A stretch of 64,000 nucleotides of DNA from Bacillota bacterium (GTDB taxonomy: Bacteria; Bacillota; Clostridia; Acetivibrionales; DSM-1351): assembly GCA_023397905.1 (NCBI GenBank), contig JAEWSZ010000167.1:1-64000 (forward strand). Reading direction: 5' to 3'. Numbering within the stretch: the stretch's first letter is position 1; each line of letters starts with the position of its first letter. Positions 1 to 7,894 of the stretch are shown here, piece after piece. Both the position numbers and the translations under genes were made by a program. The notes below the pieces were generated by a model that was not told the origin of the DNA, ran no database searches, and saw only the letters and a list, made by a program, of their open reading frames with translations.

Positions 1-2
1 AG

Positions 3-674
3 ATCTCAGATGAGGTACTCGATCTCACGGACTGTATGGTGGGGAGCCTCTATCCTGGCGGCCGGCTGCCGTTCGACCTCGCCGGGATGGAGGCCCGGGC
101 CAGGGACCATGGGACGAAAATCATCTACGACCGCGTTACAGGGTTTCGGCAGATGCTGGTCTATAACCGGATAGAAAACGACCGGGCCGTGGAGGCGGTT
201 TTTCGTTCCTGTTTCTCCGCCGTAAACTGCCACACTGTTTACGAGGGAAAGTATTTCCGTTGCTCCCGGAGTAATTCTCTCTCGAAGAGGATGAGTCTCG
301 CCGGGCGAAGTGTGAATGAGCCGGGAGAATATGTGGATCTCTTTGAAAGCCGGGACCTTGCGGGGGACCTGAAGCGCTACATCGGTGAATCCACACCTCT
401 CGAGGCATGCCGGTACTGTCTGGGAAACATCGGCCGGCGGGTACCTGCAAAGCAGCTCACCAGAGCTGAAATCCGGCAGGAGATGGCGGAACACCATGAG
501 AACCCGGAGGAGCTGCTGGACCAGGACATCGATTTCGCAGCAGTGGAAACACCTACTCCGCTGGCGACGGGCTGGTGGCGTCTCGACTACGACATCAAAC
601 AACAGGAACATGCGAAGCAAAACAAAGACGCAGTCTTCATAACGCCGGAGCAGTTAGTTAAGGAGAGTCTTTAG
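3..674 (+). CDS. C-terminal part of a probable radical-SAM family protein (5' truncated)
   Basis: The reading frame is open to the left edge of the window, so the gene begins upstream; the ATG at 36 is probably internal. About 220 residues are present. There are two cysteine-bearing stretches, CHTVYEGKYFRCSRS and ACRYCLGN, separated by about 65 residues. This spacing resembles the auxiliary Fe-S cluster region at the C-terminus of SPASM/Twitch-type radical-SAM enzymes; the catalytic CxxxCxxC motif would lie off the window. Base composition is much richer in G+C than the next genes (43 of 60 bases in 61-120). The substrate cannot be inferred. It could instead be another Fe-S or zinc protein. 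Confidence 0.5.
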   Translation: MSDEVLDLTDCMVGSLYPGGRLPFDLAGMEARARDHGTKIIYDRVTGFRQMLVYNRIENDRAVEAVFRSCFSAVNCHTVYEGKYFRCSRSNSLSKRMSLAGRSVNEPGEYVDLFESRDLAGDLKRYIGESTPLEACRYCLGNIGRRVPAKQLTRAEIRQEMAEHHENPEELLDQDIDFAAVETPTPLATGWWRLDYDIKQQEHAKQNKDAVFITPEQLVKESL

Positions 675-785
675 AATTTAACCCTTTAGACCCGGAGGGT
701 TGGTTTAAGCGTATTTGCAGCAGCCATAAGTTGTGATACTTTTGAAGAGATAAAAAAATGACATAGCATTTAAAATGGATGAAAA

Positions 786-1379
786 TTAAAGCTTAAGCTT
801 TTTCTCCAACATCACGGAAACGGCATCCAAATAATTACCTTCATACACAATCGTATTATTGATGAGCATAGTTGTTAAGCCGTGAATAAGACTCCATGCG
901 CTCAGGGCATCCATGGACCAGCCGTTTTCGCCGGCACTTTCATTTTTCCGGAGACCCATAAAAAGTTTTTTGAAAATAGATACGATCCACTTGTCGGTCT
1001 GGATGAAATCTCCGTTTTTTATTATGATGGGATCGTGGTGATCCGTCAAAAATATGAATTTGAAATGTTCCGGATTTTCAAGCATAAATTTTACATAGAG
1101 CTTGCCAACCTCCATAATTTGCTTTCGATAATCGCCTTCGTGCCGTGCAAGAGCTTCATTGATTGACGACATAAACCTTTCCGAAACACTCATCGTGATG
1201 GCATTGATAAGTTCCTCCTTGCTTTTGAAATGCCGGTATGGCGCTGCATGACTTACACCGCACATGTCGGCAACTTTTCTTAAGGAGAAAGCCTCGAGAC
1301 CGACGCTGTTTAGCAGTTGAAGTCCTTTTTCTACCAAGTCTTTCTCTAAAAAACCATGGTGATATTTGCCCTTATCCAT
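786..1379 (-). CDS. TetR/AcrR family transcriptional regulator
   Basis: A 197-residue protein with an N-terminal TetR helix-turn-helix (residues about 10-55; FSLRKVADMCGVSHAAPYRHF followed by SKEEL) and an all-helical ligand-binding half. The start at 1379 is preceded by GAGAGG on the minus strand. It is divergent from the flavodoxin-like gene at 1565. The intergenic DNA holds face-to-face promoters that share one imperfect palindrome, so it very likely represses itself and that gene. The ligand is unknown. The family assignment is firm. Confidence 0.92.
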   Translation of the reverse strand: MDKGKYHHGFLEKDLVEKGLQLLNSVGLEAFSLRKVADMCGVSHAAPYRHFKSKEELINAITMSVSERFMSSINEALARHEGDYRKQIMEVGKLYVKFMLENPEHFKFIFLTDHHDPIIIKNGDFIQTDKWIVSIFKKLFMGLRKNESAGENGWSMDALSAWSLIHGLTTMLINNTIVYEGNYLDAVSVMLEKKLKL

Positions 1380-1411
1380 AGAGATACCTCTCTTGCAAAA
1401 TAATTTATTAA

Positions 1412-1506
1412 ATCATAACACATTATGTTGACATTGTAAACATTATCTGCTAAACTCAAAATACAAAGTTAATGGTGTAAACATTGCTTGCAGGTGATGT
1501 AAACAT
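1412..1506. promoter_or_regulatory. Divergent promoters overlapping a shared TetR-type operator
   Basis: Plus strand: -35 TTGACA at 1428-1433, 17-bp spacer, -10 TAAACT at 1451-1456. Minus strand: -35 TTTACA (complement of 1435-1440), 17-bp spacer, -10 TATGAT (complement of 1412-1417). Across both -35 boxes lies the imperfect palindrome ATGTTGACATTGTAAACAT (1425-1443, 16 of 19 positions symmetric). The half-site TGTAAACAT recurs at 1476-1484 and 1498-1506. Binding at 1425-1443 would block both promoters at once. Confidence 0.75.
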
Positions 1507-1564
1507 CTGCTGATTTGAAATGTAAAAAGGATATTTTGTGAAATAATTGAAAGAAGGTGTGATT

Positions 1565-1990
1565 ATGGATAACGTAAGTGTCGTTTACGCGACAAAAACA
1601 CAACACTCCAGAAAGCTGGCGGAGGCCATCGGGAAAGAATTTGGCGTTGAAGCAAAAAACATCGCGGAATCCTCCCAGCCTAAAGCGGCGGACCTGCTCT
1701 TTCTTGTGGGGGGTATTTATGCCGGCAAGAGTAATCCTGCACTTTTATCCTACGCTGAAAAGCTTGGCTCTTCCTTTGCCGGAAAGGTTGTACTAGTGAC
1801 GAGCAGCGCGTCAACAAGCCAGCGCAGTCAAAGAGATCTTTGTGCGCTTCTTGTAAAAAATTGTATCGACATTGTCGATGAGATAACCTGTACCGGAGGA
1901 TTCCTGTTTATCAAGTGCAGCCACCCAAATAAAATAGATATCCAAACCATTGCAGAAACAGCAAAAGGTATATGGGAGAAAGTCATGTAA
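1565..1990 (+). CDS. Flavodoxin-like domain protein
   Basis: A 141-residue flavodoxin-fold protein. The segment VVYATKTQHSRKLAEAIG (about residues 6-23) matches the FMN-phosphate loop of flavodoxins, followed by the central strand LLFLVGGIYAGKSNP and the strand VVLVTSSAST. It probably binds FMN and carries out electron transfer or quinone reduction in the cytoplasm. I chose ATG 1565 because AGAAGGTG lies at 1550-1557; an upstream in-frame TTG at 1547 overlaps that site. It is transcribed from a promoter covered by the TetR operator at 1425-1443, so it is the likely target of the divergent TetR gene. Confidence 0.75.
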   Translation: MDNVSVVYATKTQHSRKLAEAIGKEFGVEAKNIAESSQPKAADLLFLVGGIYAGKSNPALLSYAEKLGSSFAGKVVLVTSSASTSQRSQRDLCALLVKNCIDIVDEITCTGGFLFIKCSHPNKIDIQTIAETAKGIWEKVM

Positions 1991-2165
1991 TATTTGATTT
2001 ATTTGGTGATTTAAATTCATATTCAGATAAAAAGATAGCTGTAAAAATAATAGCGCCACCAATGACAAGTCCCGGACCTAAGGCTTCACCTAAAATCAGG
2101 ATGGCAAATATCGAGTTTACGGAGAAGAAGAATAAAAGATTGACATGGTTAAATAAAAATGCTAT
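1983..2165 (-). pseudogene. Remnant of the C-terminus of an EamA/DMT-family transporter
   Basis: Read on the minus strand up to a TGA at 1983-1985, the DNA encodes a hydrophobic tail containing SIFAILILGEALGPGLVIGG followed by AIIFTAIFLSEYE. This is the pattern of the last two membrane helices of DMT/EamA exporters, with the conserved LGE. No start codon or upstream transporter sequence remains. The frame overlaps the end of the flavodoxin-like gene by a few bases and runs into the promoter of the second TetR gene. I infer a decayed exporter replaced by the present gene. Confidence 0.55.
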
Positions 2166-2202
2166 ATTTAAACTACAAAGTTTAAACTAAGTAGTTTAAA
2201 CT
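2140..2202 (+). promoter_or_regulatory. Consensus promoter with three phased operator repeats for the second TetR gene
   Basis: -35 TTGACA at 2140-2145, 17-bp spacer, -10 TATATT at 2163-2168. TTTAAACT occurs three times at exact 14-bp intervals (2167-2174, 2181-2188, 2195-2202). The last two copies are extended to the perfect palindrome AGTTTAAACT (2179-2188 and 2193-2202). The repeats run from the -10 box into the leader, as expected for autorepression by the TetR protein encoded at 2226. Confidence 0.75.
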
Positions 2203-2225
2203 GAATATTTAGAGGTGGTTTGAAT

Positions 2226-2846
2226 ATGGCAAATAAAAAGAATAATGATAATGTCTCCGTGATTAAAATTCTAAAAGCTGCGGAAGAAATTTTTTCAGAA
2301 AAGGGATTTGACGGCGCCCGTGTGGACGATATTGCAGCACGCGCAGAGGTTAATAAATCCCACATTTACTATCATTTTGAGAGTAAGGAAGAGTTGCTGG
2401 AGGAGATATGCAAGCGGCATTTAAAAGAAATCCTGGAGGAAAAGGAAGCTGTAATTGGTGATGCACAGGAAGTCAATATTGATCTGATAGAAAAAATGTT
2501 CAGAAATTATCTTATGGGAACCTTGAGCAAAAGAAAAAATTTTTTAAGTATCATAATGATAGAAGTAATGAAAGGTGCTTCCAGCGATACATCTCTATTC
2601 AGCATCTTAGAGCGGTTAACAGAGGATGCTGTCTTCAGATTTCAGAAAATGGGTTATCAACTTGATGTTGAAGAGTTTAAAACGAGAATTTTTTATTTTG
2701 TCGTTATGCCTATTATCATGCATTTGACCATAGGCGATAAATGGGCGGACTTTATCCATATGGACAAAGAAAAATTGAATTCGGCATTTATGGAGTCACT
2801 GAAAAATATGTACAACAATTACTTGTATGACAAAAAAAGTAAATAA
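2226..2846 (+). CDS. TetR/AcrR family transcriptional regulator
   Basis: A 206-residue regulator. Residues about 10-60 form the TetR DNA-binding domain (FDGARVDDIAARAEVNKSHI then YYHFESKEELLEEI). The rest is a helical ligand-binding domain. ATG 2226 is chosen because AGAGGTGG lies at 2211-2218; a TTG at 2220 is too close. The phased palindromes just upstream are its likely operators. The hydrolase gene at 2934 follows in the same direction after about 90 bases and may be its regulated partner. The inducer is unknown. Confidence 0.92.
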   Translation: MANKKNNDNVSVIKILKAAEEIFSEKGFDGARVDDIAARAEVNKSHIYYHFESKEELLEEICKRHLKEILEEKEAVIGDAQEVNIDLIEKMFRNYLMGTLSKRKNFLSIIMIEVMKGASSDTSLFSILERLTEDAVFRFQKMGYQLDVEEFKTRIFYFVVMPIIMHLTIGDKWADFIHMDKEKLNSAFMESLKNMYNNYLYDKKSK

Positions 2847-2933
2847 ACTGCTTTGCCATTTCATAGCCTGCGTCGGCTTTTACCTGGTTGCCAGAAGCTT
2901 TTATAAACCATGAATTGAATTGGAGGGAATAGC

Positions 2934-4241
2934 ATGAAAATCAACATGGAAAAAACTACTGTCGGTACATTTAATTTTGAATTTTTTCGCAGTATCAGCA
3001 CAATGCCCACAGGCGGTGCCGAACTTGGTGAAGCGCTGAAAGTAATCAGCCGGATCCCAAATAATGATTTTAACAGTTGGGTCACAGAGTGGGCAAAAAT
3101 TGCTGATCAGGTCGCCTCAGAGGCAGACACGGCCATAAAAAATAAACAATGCGCGACTGCCCGTGCCGGATTTCTTCGTGCAAATAATTACTACCGAACG
3201 GCAGTATTTTTTGCCTCCAGTAATGACCCGCGTCATAAAGACCTGCAAATAAAAGGACATGAATGCTTTTTGAAATATATACAAATTGCAGAAACGGCGA
3301 TAGAGGCCATAGAAATCCCTTATGAAAATACCAGACTGCCCGGATACTTTATGAAAAGCGGGGATGGGAAACGTCCAACACTGATTGTGCTGGGAGGCTT
3401 TGATTCAACCATGGAAGAAATGATCCATTGGGTTGGATTTGCAGCAGTCGAGCGGGGATGGAATTGTCTTGTATTTGAAGGGCCGGGGCAGTGGTATGCA
3501 GTTGAATGCAATCCACAGTTATATTTTCGTCCGGATTATGAAAAGCCTGTGAGCGCAGTGGTGGACTACGTACTGTCACGTTCAGATGTAGAGGCTGATA
3601 AATTGGCTCTCATAGGCTATTCCTTCGGTGGATATCTGGCACCTCGGGCAGCTGCCTTTGAGCCTCGGATCAAGGCCTGCATAGCAAACAGCTTGCTCGT
3701 GAATGTGGGAGCAGCAGTGAGTGATGGAGGAGGTGTGCCGATAGCCGATAAGTACCCTGGTATTGTCAACTTGCTTTTTCATTCGGCGGCGTTTTTCAAG
3801 CCCCAGGTACGTTGGGTTTTAGGCCATGCACGCTGGGTTATGGGGATCAGAAAACCTTCCGAACTTCCCAAAATTCTCAGGCAGTACACCTTATACGGGT
3901 TAGCCGGCAGGATACACTGCCCATTACTATGCTTATACGGTAAAGATGAAATCCGTGATTACAAAGCTTCCAACATTCTGGAGGCATTGCAATTTATAAA
4001 AGAGATACCCGGGGCGACAACCTTATATTTTTTCTCCGATGAGGAGGGGGCCGGAGGTCATTGCCAGGTTGCCGGTGCGCTAAGGGCGCAGGCTGTGATA
4101 TTTGACTGGCTGGAAAGGGCCGTTCATGGAGAGGTGAAAGGAAAAGACATTTCTCTGCAATTTAAGAAATATAGTGAGCAACGTTATAATGATGAGAAGG
4201 TCCGGAGTATTCTGAATGAATTATCACTTTCTCCTCAATAG
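2934..4241 (+). CDS. Alpha/beta-hydrolase of the FrsA/DUF1100 esterase type
   Basis: A 435-residue protein with a helical N-terminal cap (about 1-135) and a C-terminal alpha/beta-hydrolase domain. The nucleophile elbow GYSFGGY places Ser230 as the catalytic serine. An oxyanion-type segment LIVLGGFDST lies near residue 145, and a GHCQ histidine near the C-terminus completes a plausible triad. The layout and length match the FrsA-like family, which includes 2,6-dihydroxypseudooxynicotine hydrolase. GGAGGG precedes the ATG. It follows the TetR gene and ends at a hairpin. It is probably a cytoplasmic esterase or C-C hydrolase of unknown substrate. Confidence 0.75.
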   Translation: MKINMEKTTVGTFNFEFFRSISTMPTGGAELGEALKVISRIPNNDFNSWVTEWAKIADQVASEADTAIKNKQCATARAGFLRANNYYRTAVFFASSNDPRHKDLQIKGHECFLKYIQIAETAIEAIEIPYENTRLPGYFMKSGDGKRPTLIVLGGFDSTMEEMIHWVGFAAVERGWNCLVFEGPGQWYAVECNPQLYFRPDYEKPVSAVVDYVLSRSDVEADKLALIGYSFGGYLAPRAAAFEPRIKACIANSLLVNVGAAVSDGGGVPIADKYPGIVNLLFHSAAFFKPQVRWVLGHARWVMGIRKPSELPKILRQYTLYGLAGRIHCPLLCLYGKDEIRDYKASNILEALQFIKEIPGATTLYFFSDEEGAGGHCQVAGALRAQAVIFDWLERAVHGEVKGKDISLQFKKYSEQRYNDEKVRSILNELSLSPQ

Positions 4242-4270
4242 ATTGACCTGCAAATTTTATAACGGATATT

Positions 4271-4308
4271 GCCGCCAAGGCCCATAGGTTCAAGCGGCTT
4301 TTTTTTTG
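4271..4308 (+). terminator. Terminator-like hairpin, copy 1 of a dispersed repeat
   Basis: GCCGC at 4271-4275 pairs with GCGGC at 4294-4298 and is followed by a run of T. The element lies just after the hydrolase stop. Closely similar sequence recurs at 8632-8668 and, more degraded, at 35191-35220. Confidence 0.6.
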
Positions 4309-4357
4309 TAAAATTATTGTATTCTGTGAAAAAGCGTTTATTGAGGTCAGAAACACA

Positions 4358-4401
4358 TTGACGTATACATCAAATTAATATAAGATATAGATGTATACAT
4401 C
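4358..4401 (+). promoter_or_regulatory. Promoter and operators of the toxin-antitoxin operon
   Basis: -35 TTGACG at 4358-4363, 17-bp spacer, -10 TAAGAT at 4381-4386. GTATACATC at 4363-4371 is repeated inside the perfect palindrome GATGTATACATC at 4390-4401. Such sites flanking the -10 box fit autorepression by the ribbon-helix-helix antitoxin. Confidence 0.7.
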
Positions 4402-4419
4402 ATAAATGGGGTGTTGAAT

Positions 4420-4671
4420 ATGGAGCGAACCCAGATATATTTCGATAAGGCTGAAAAAGAAAAACTTATAAAGGTCGCCAGAAAGAAAGGAAAGCCAATG
4501 GCCGAAGTGATACGTGAGGCTGTTTCCGAGTACCTCGTTAAGGAAAAGGAGCTTTTAGAGCCGGCAGATGATCCTGTCACGGCACTCATGGGCTTTATGA
4601 AAGGCAGTAAATTTACGGCAGAAGCATACCTTCAGCAGAAAAAACAGGACAAGGAGTTTGAAAAGAAATGA
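4420..4671 (+). CDS. Ribbon-helix-helix (CopG-like) antitoxin, VapB-type
   Basis: An 83-residue protein. MERTQIYFDKAEKEKLIKVA is the beta-strand and first helix of a ribbon-helix-helix fold, followed by AEVIREAVSEYL. The acidic C-terminal half should wrap the toxin. The ATG at 4420 follows GGGGTG at 4408-4413; an upstream in-frame GTG overlaps that site. Its stop codon overlaps the toxin start (AAATGA), the usual tight coupling. Palindromes in the promoter are its likely operators. Confidence 0.85.
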   Translation: MERTQIYFDKAEKEKLIKVARKKGKPMAEVIREAVSEYLVKEKELLEPADDPVTALMGFMKGSKFTAEAYLQQKKQDKEFEKK

Positions 4672-5081
4672 CGAGAGTATATGTCCTGGACGCGAGTGCG
4701 CTTATTGCCTTTATCAATGGCGGACAAGGGGCCGCAAAAGTTAAAACAATATTGATGGAAGCGTTTACAGGAAATAATAAAGTGTATATGAATAAATTCA
4801 ATGTATATGAAGTCTACTATGGATTTTATAAAGAGGAAGGAAAGCAGAAAGCGGATGAAATATATGGCATGATACTGAAGCTGCCAATCAGTATCATAGA
4901 CACCTTCGAAGATAATGTTTTCTCAGAAGCTGCGAGGCTGAAAACGAGGTACGGTATATCCATCGCAGATTCCATTGCACTTGGTGAGTCTGTGGCCAGA
5001 GACGCATTTCTTGCTACATCAGATCACCATGAGCTTGATGTAGTCGAGCAGCAGGAACAAATCAAATTTTTCTGGATATAA
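4668..5081 (+). CDS. PIN-domain ribonuclease toxin (VapC family)
   Basis: A 137-residue PIN-domain protein. The acidic metal-binding residues are visible: Asp in VYVLDASALIAF near residue 8, Glu in FNVYEVYYG near residue 46, Asp in GISIADSIALG and Asp in LATSDHHELD. The family cleaves tRNA or rRNA when freed from its antitoxin. The gene overlaps the antitoxin stop by four bases. Length and all four acidic positions look intact, so the toxin is probably active. Confidence 0.88.
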   Translation: MTRVYVLDASALIAFINGGQGAAKVKTILMEAFTGNNKVYMNKFNVYEVYYGFYKEEGKQKADEIYGMILKLPISIIDTFEDNVFSEAARLKTRYGISIADSIALGESVARDAFLATSDHHELDVVEQQEQIKFFWI

Positions 5082-5088
5082 AATAGGT

Positions 5089-6918
5089 TTGGAGACATAC
5101 AACTTGATGAAAAACAGGATTTTGAAACAATATTTCGGATATGACACTTTTCGAGAAGGGCAAGAGAAAATAATAGATAATATTTTATGCGGAAAAGATG
5201 TAATGGGTATAATGCCCACAGGAGCAGGGAAATCAATATGCTTTCAAGTCCCTGCGCTTATGTTTGACGGTGTGACGTTGGTGGTATCGCCGCTTATTTC
5301 CCTTATGAAAGATCAGGTTCAGGCTCTTGTAACAAATGGCGTTCCCGCAGCTTTTATCAATTCGGCATTGACATATAATCAGTCAATAAAAGCAATAGAA
5401 AATGCCAGGAACGGCAAATACAAGATTATTTATGTTGCACCGGAAAGGCTTGATGCTCCGGAATTTCTGGAGTTTTCGCAAAGGGCTGACATATCTATGG
5501 TAACGGTTGATGAGGCCCATTGTGTATCTCAATGGGGGCAGAATTTCAGGCCAAGTTATCTGAAAATCAGGGAATTTATCGAAAAATTGCCCCGTAAGCC
5601 GGTAATAGCAGCATTCACTGCAACAGCAACAAATGAGGTTAAAGAGGATATTATCAATATTTTAAAACTGGATGATCCTTTTGTCATGGTTACAGGTTTT
5701 AATCGCGAGAACCTGTATTTTGAGGTTCAGAAACCAATTAACAAGTATCAGGCCGTATTAAAATATTTGCAGGACAATCCCAATAAAAGCGGCATTATAT
5801 ATTGCTCCACACGAAAAACAGTTGAAGAGGTCTGCGGTAAATTGATAAATGACAATTTTGCTGCAACCCGCTACCATGCCGGATTAACTGAAAATGAACG
5901 GGCAAAAAATCAGGATGATTTTTTATATGACAGAAAGACAATAATGGCTGCAACGAATGCGTTTGGAATGGGAATTGATAAAAGCAATGTATCTTTTGTT
6001 ATCCATTACAATATGCCTAAAAATATAGAAAGTTATTATCAGGAAGCGGGAAGAGCGGGACGGGATGGAACCCCTGCCGATTGTATCCTCCTATATGGCG
6101 GACAGGATGTTATTACCAATCAATTACTGATAGACAGTACCAGTGATAACAATGATCTGGAACCTGAGATTTTAGAAAAGGTGAAGGAAAAGGAGAGAGA
6201 ACGCCTGAAAGCAATGACATACTACTGCCATAGCCTTGATTGCTTACGGGAATACATATTGAAGTACTTTGGCGACAGAGCGGCAAATTATTGTGATAAT
6301 TGCAGCAACTGCAATACAAATTTTGAGGAATCGGATATTACGGAACATGCCAAAAAGATCATGTCCTGCATTGCAAGAATGAATGAACGGTATGGTATAA
6401 AAATGGTAATTGACACGCTGCGGGGAAGCAAGTCGGAAAAAGTGTTAAAATTTGGTCTGGATAAAATAAAAACTTACGGCATAATGTCAGAAGTGCAGGA
6501 AAAGCGTATCCGTGAGATTATTAATTATTTGGTGCTGAATGAATATTTACTTCTGACAAATTCAGAATTTCCGGTGGTAAAGTTAACGCCAAAGTCAAAA
6601 AATGTGTTGCTCAATGGGCAAAATTTGATAATGAAAGTTGCTAAAGAACAGCAAGCGGAAATAAAGATTGTCAAGCAAAAAGCAGCAGTAAATAATGAGT
6701 TGATGAAAAAGCTGAAGGAACTTAGATTTAAGCTGGCCCAAGAAAAAAAGGTTCCTGCATTTGTTATTTTTTCAGATGCAACATTGGTAGATATGTGCTG
6801 CAAAATGCCCGCAAATGATACGGAATTTTTAGAAGTGTCAGGTGTAGGCAAAATGAAACTGCAGGCATATGGGCAAGAGTTCCTGGAGGTAATAAACAGT
6901 TCCGGCAGCTCATATTAA
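5089..6918 (+). CDS. recQ: ATP-dependent DNA helicase RecQ
   Basis: A 609-residue superfamily 2 helicase. Walker A is GIMPTGAGKS near residue 45, the DEAH box is in VTVDEAHCVSQWG near 139, motif III is AAFTATAT and motif VI is QEAGRAGRDG. The RQC zinc cysteines are in YYCHSLDCLREYILKYFG and in CDNCSNC. A degenerate HRDC-like tail ends the protein. It unwinds DNA in recombination and repair. The TTG at 5089 gives METYNLMKNR; ATG 5107 is an alternative, and neither has an ideal ribosome site. It is directly downstream of the toxin gene and upstream of the S1 protein gene. Confidence 0.93.
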   Translation: METYNLMKNRILKQYFGYDTFREGQEKIIDNILCGKDVMGIMPTGAGKSICFQVPALMFDGVTLVVSPLISLMKDQVQALVTNGVPAAFINSALTYNQSIKAIENARNGKYKIIYVAPERLDAPEFLEFSQRADISMVTVDEAHCVSQWGQNFRPSYLKIREFIEKLPRKPVIAAFTATATNEVKEDIINILKLDDPFVMVTGFNRENLYFEVQKPINKYQAVLKYLQDNPNKSGIIYCSTRKTVEEVCGKLINDNFAATRYHAGLTENERAKNQDDFLYDRKTIMAATNAFGMGIDKSNVSFVIHYNMPKNIESYYQEAGRAGRDGTPADCILLYGGQDVITNQLLIDSTSDNNDLEPEILEKVKEKERERLKAMTYYCHSLDCLREYILKYFGDRAANYCDNCSNCNTNFEESDITEHAKKIMSCIARMNERYGIKMVIDTLRGSKSEKVLKFGLDKIKTYGIMSEVQEKRIREIINYLVLNEYLLLTNSEFPVVKLTPKSKNVLLNGQNLIMKVAKEQQAEIKIVKQKAAVNNELMKKLKELRFKLAQEKKVPAFVIFSDATLVDMCCKMPANDTEFLEVSGVGKMKLQAYGQEFLEVINSSGSSY

Positions 6919-7054
6919 AGTATGCTTTTAAAGATTAATACAGGGTAAAAATACGAAGATGAAACCAGTGGATATTGCAGGCAGGCTTCGCTCAGTCAGC
7001 AAAGCGGGAAAATGAAATGCCGGCGAAAAGATATTCAGGGAAAAGGGGTAATTG

Positions 7055-7894
7055 ATGATTGAATTAGGTAAAATTCAGAAGCTCCGGATAGTCAGAAAAT
7101 GTCCTTTTGGGCTTTATTTGAACTCCCTTGCGGATAAAAGCGGGGAGGATGTTTTGCTGCCTGATAATCAGGTGCCGCCAGGAGTTGAAATTGGTGATGA
7201 AATACAGGTGTTTGTTTATAAAGATTCTGAAGACAGGATCATATCAACATTGAAGAAGCCAAAGCTGACAATTGGTGAAATTACTGCTTTACAGGTAGTT
7301 GAAATTACAAAAATAGGTGCATTTTTGGACTGGGGCCTGGAGAAGGATTTATTTTTGCCCTTTAGAGAAATGGTGGGTACGGTTGTAAAAGGCGATACAT
7401 GCGTTGTTGCTCTGTATGTAGATAACAGCGGCAGATTAAGTGCAACGATGAATATATATAATCTATTAAGCAGCGAATCACCCTATAAAGTGAATGACAG
7501 AGTCCGGGGAACCATCTATAGCATCAGTAAAGGACTGGGTGCTTTTGTTGCGGTAGACAACAAATATCAGGGATTGATTCCCAACAAGGAGTTATATGGA
7601 AGTTTTGAGGAAGGTGACCGGATAGAGGTACGGATTAAGAAGGTCAGGCAGGACGGGAAACTGGAGTTGAGTGTAAGAAATGAGGCATACAATGAAATAG
7701 AAAGTGATGCACAAAAAATACTGGAGAAGCTGAAAACAAGCGGCGGTATGCTTAAACTGAATGACAGCAGTTCACCGGAACGGATTAAAGCAGAATTAAA
7801 CATAAGTAAAGCTGCCTTCAAAAGAGCTGTCGGAAGACTTCTGAAAGAGGGGGCAATCGAAATCACAAGTGAAGGGGTAAAGCTGAGATGGTAA
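7055..7894 (+). CDS. S1-domain RNA-binding protein, CvfB-like
   Basis: A 279-residue protein with three successive S1-like beta-barrel regions (about 1-65, 70-135 and 145-215) and a C-terminal winged helix (SPERIKAELNISKAAFKRAV then GRLLKEGAI). This is the CvfB/YitL architecture, an RNA-binding protein linked to virulence-gene control in staphylococci. AAGGGG at 7043-7048 decides the ATG at 7055 rather than the TTG at 7052. Its end overlaps the next gene by 7 bases, so the two are translationally coupled. Confidence 0.87.
   Translation: MIELGKIQKLRIVRKCPFGLYLNSLADKSGEDVLLPDNQVPPGVEIGDEIQVFVYKDSEDRIISTLKKPKLTIGEITALQVVEITKIGAFLDWGLEKDLFLPFREMVGTVVKGDTCVVALYVDNSGRLSATMNIYNLLSSESPYKVNDRVRGTIYSISKGLGAFVAVDNKYQGLIPNKELYGSFEEGDRIEVRIKKVRQDGKLELSVRNEAYNEIESDAQKILEKLKTSGGMLKLNDSSSPERIKAELNISKAAFKRAVGRLLKEGAIEITSEGVKLRW

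Noticed and set aside
6..620. Long minus-strand frame over the radical-SAM fragment
   Set aside because: It is antisense to a frame with family motifs, shows no family likeness of its own and reflects GC-rich codon structure.
6959..7015. 18-codon frame between recQ and the CvfB-like gene
   Set aside because: No ribosome site precedes it and nothing about the peptide is recognisable.
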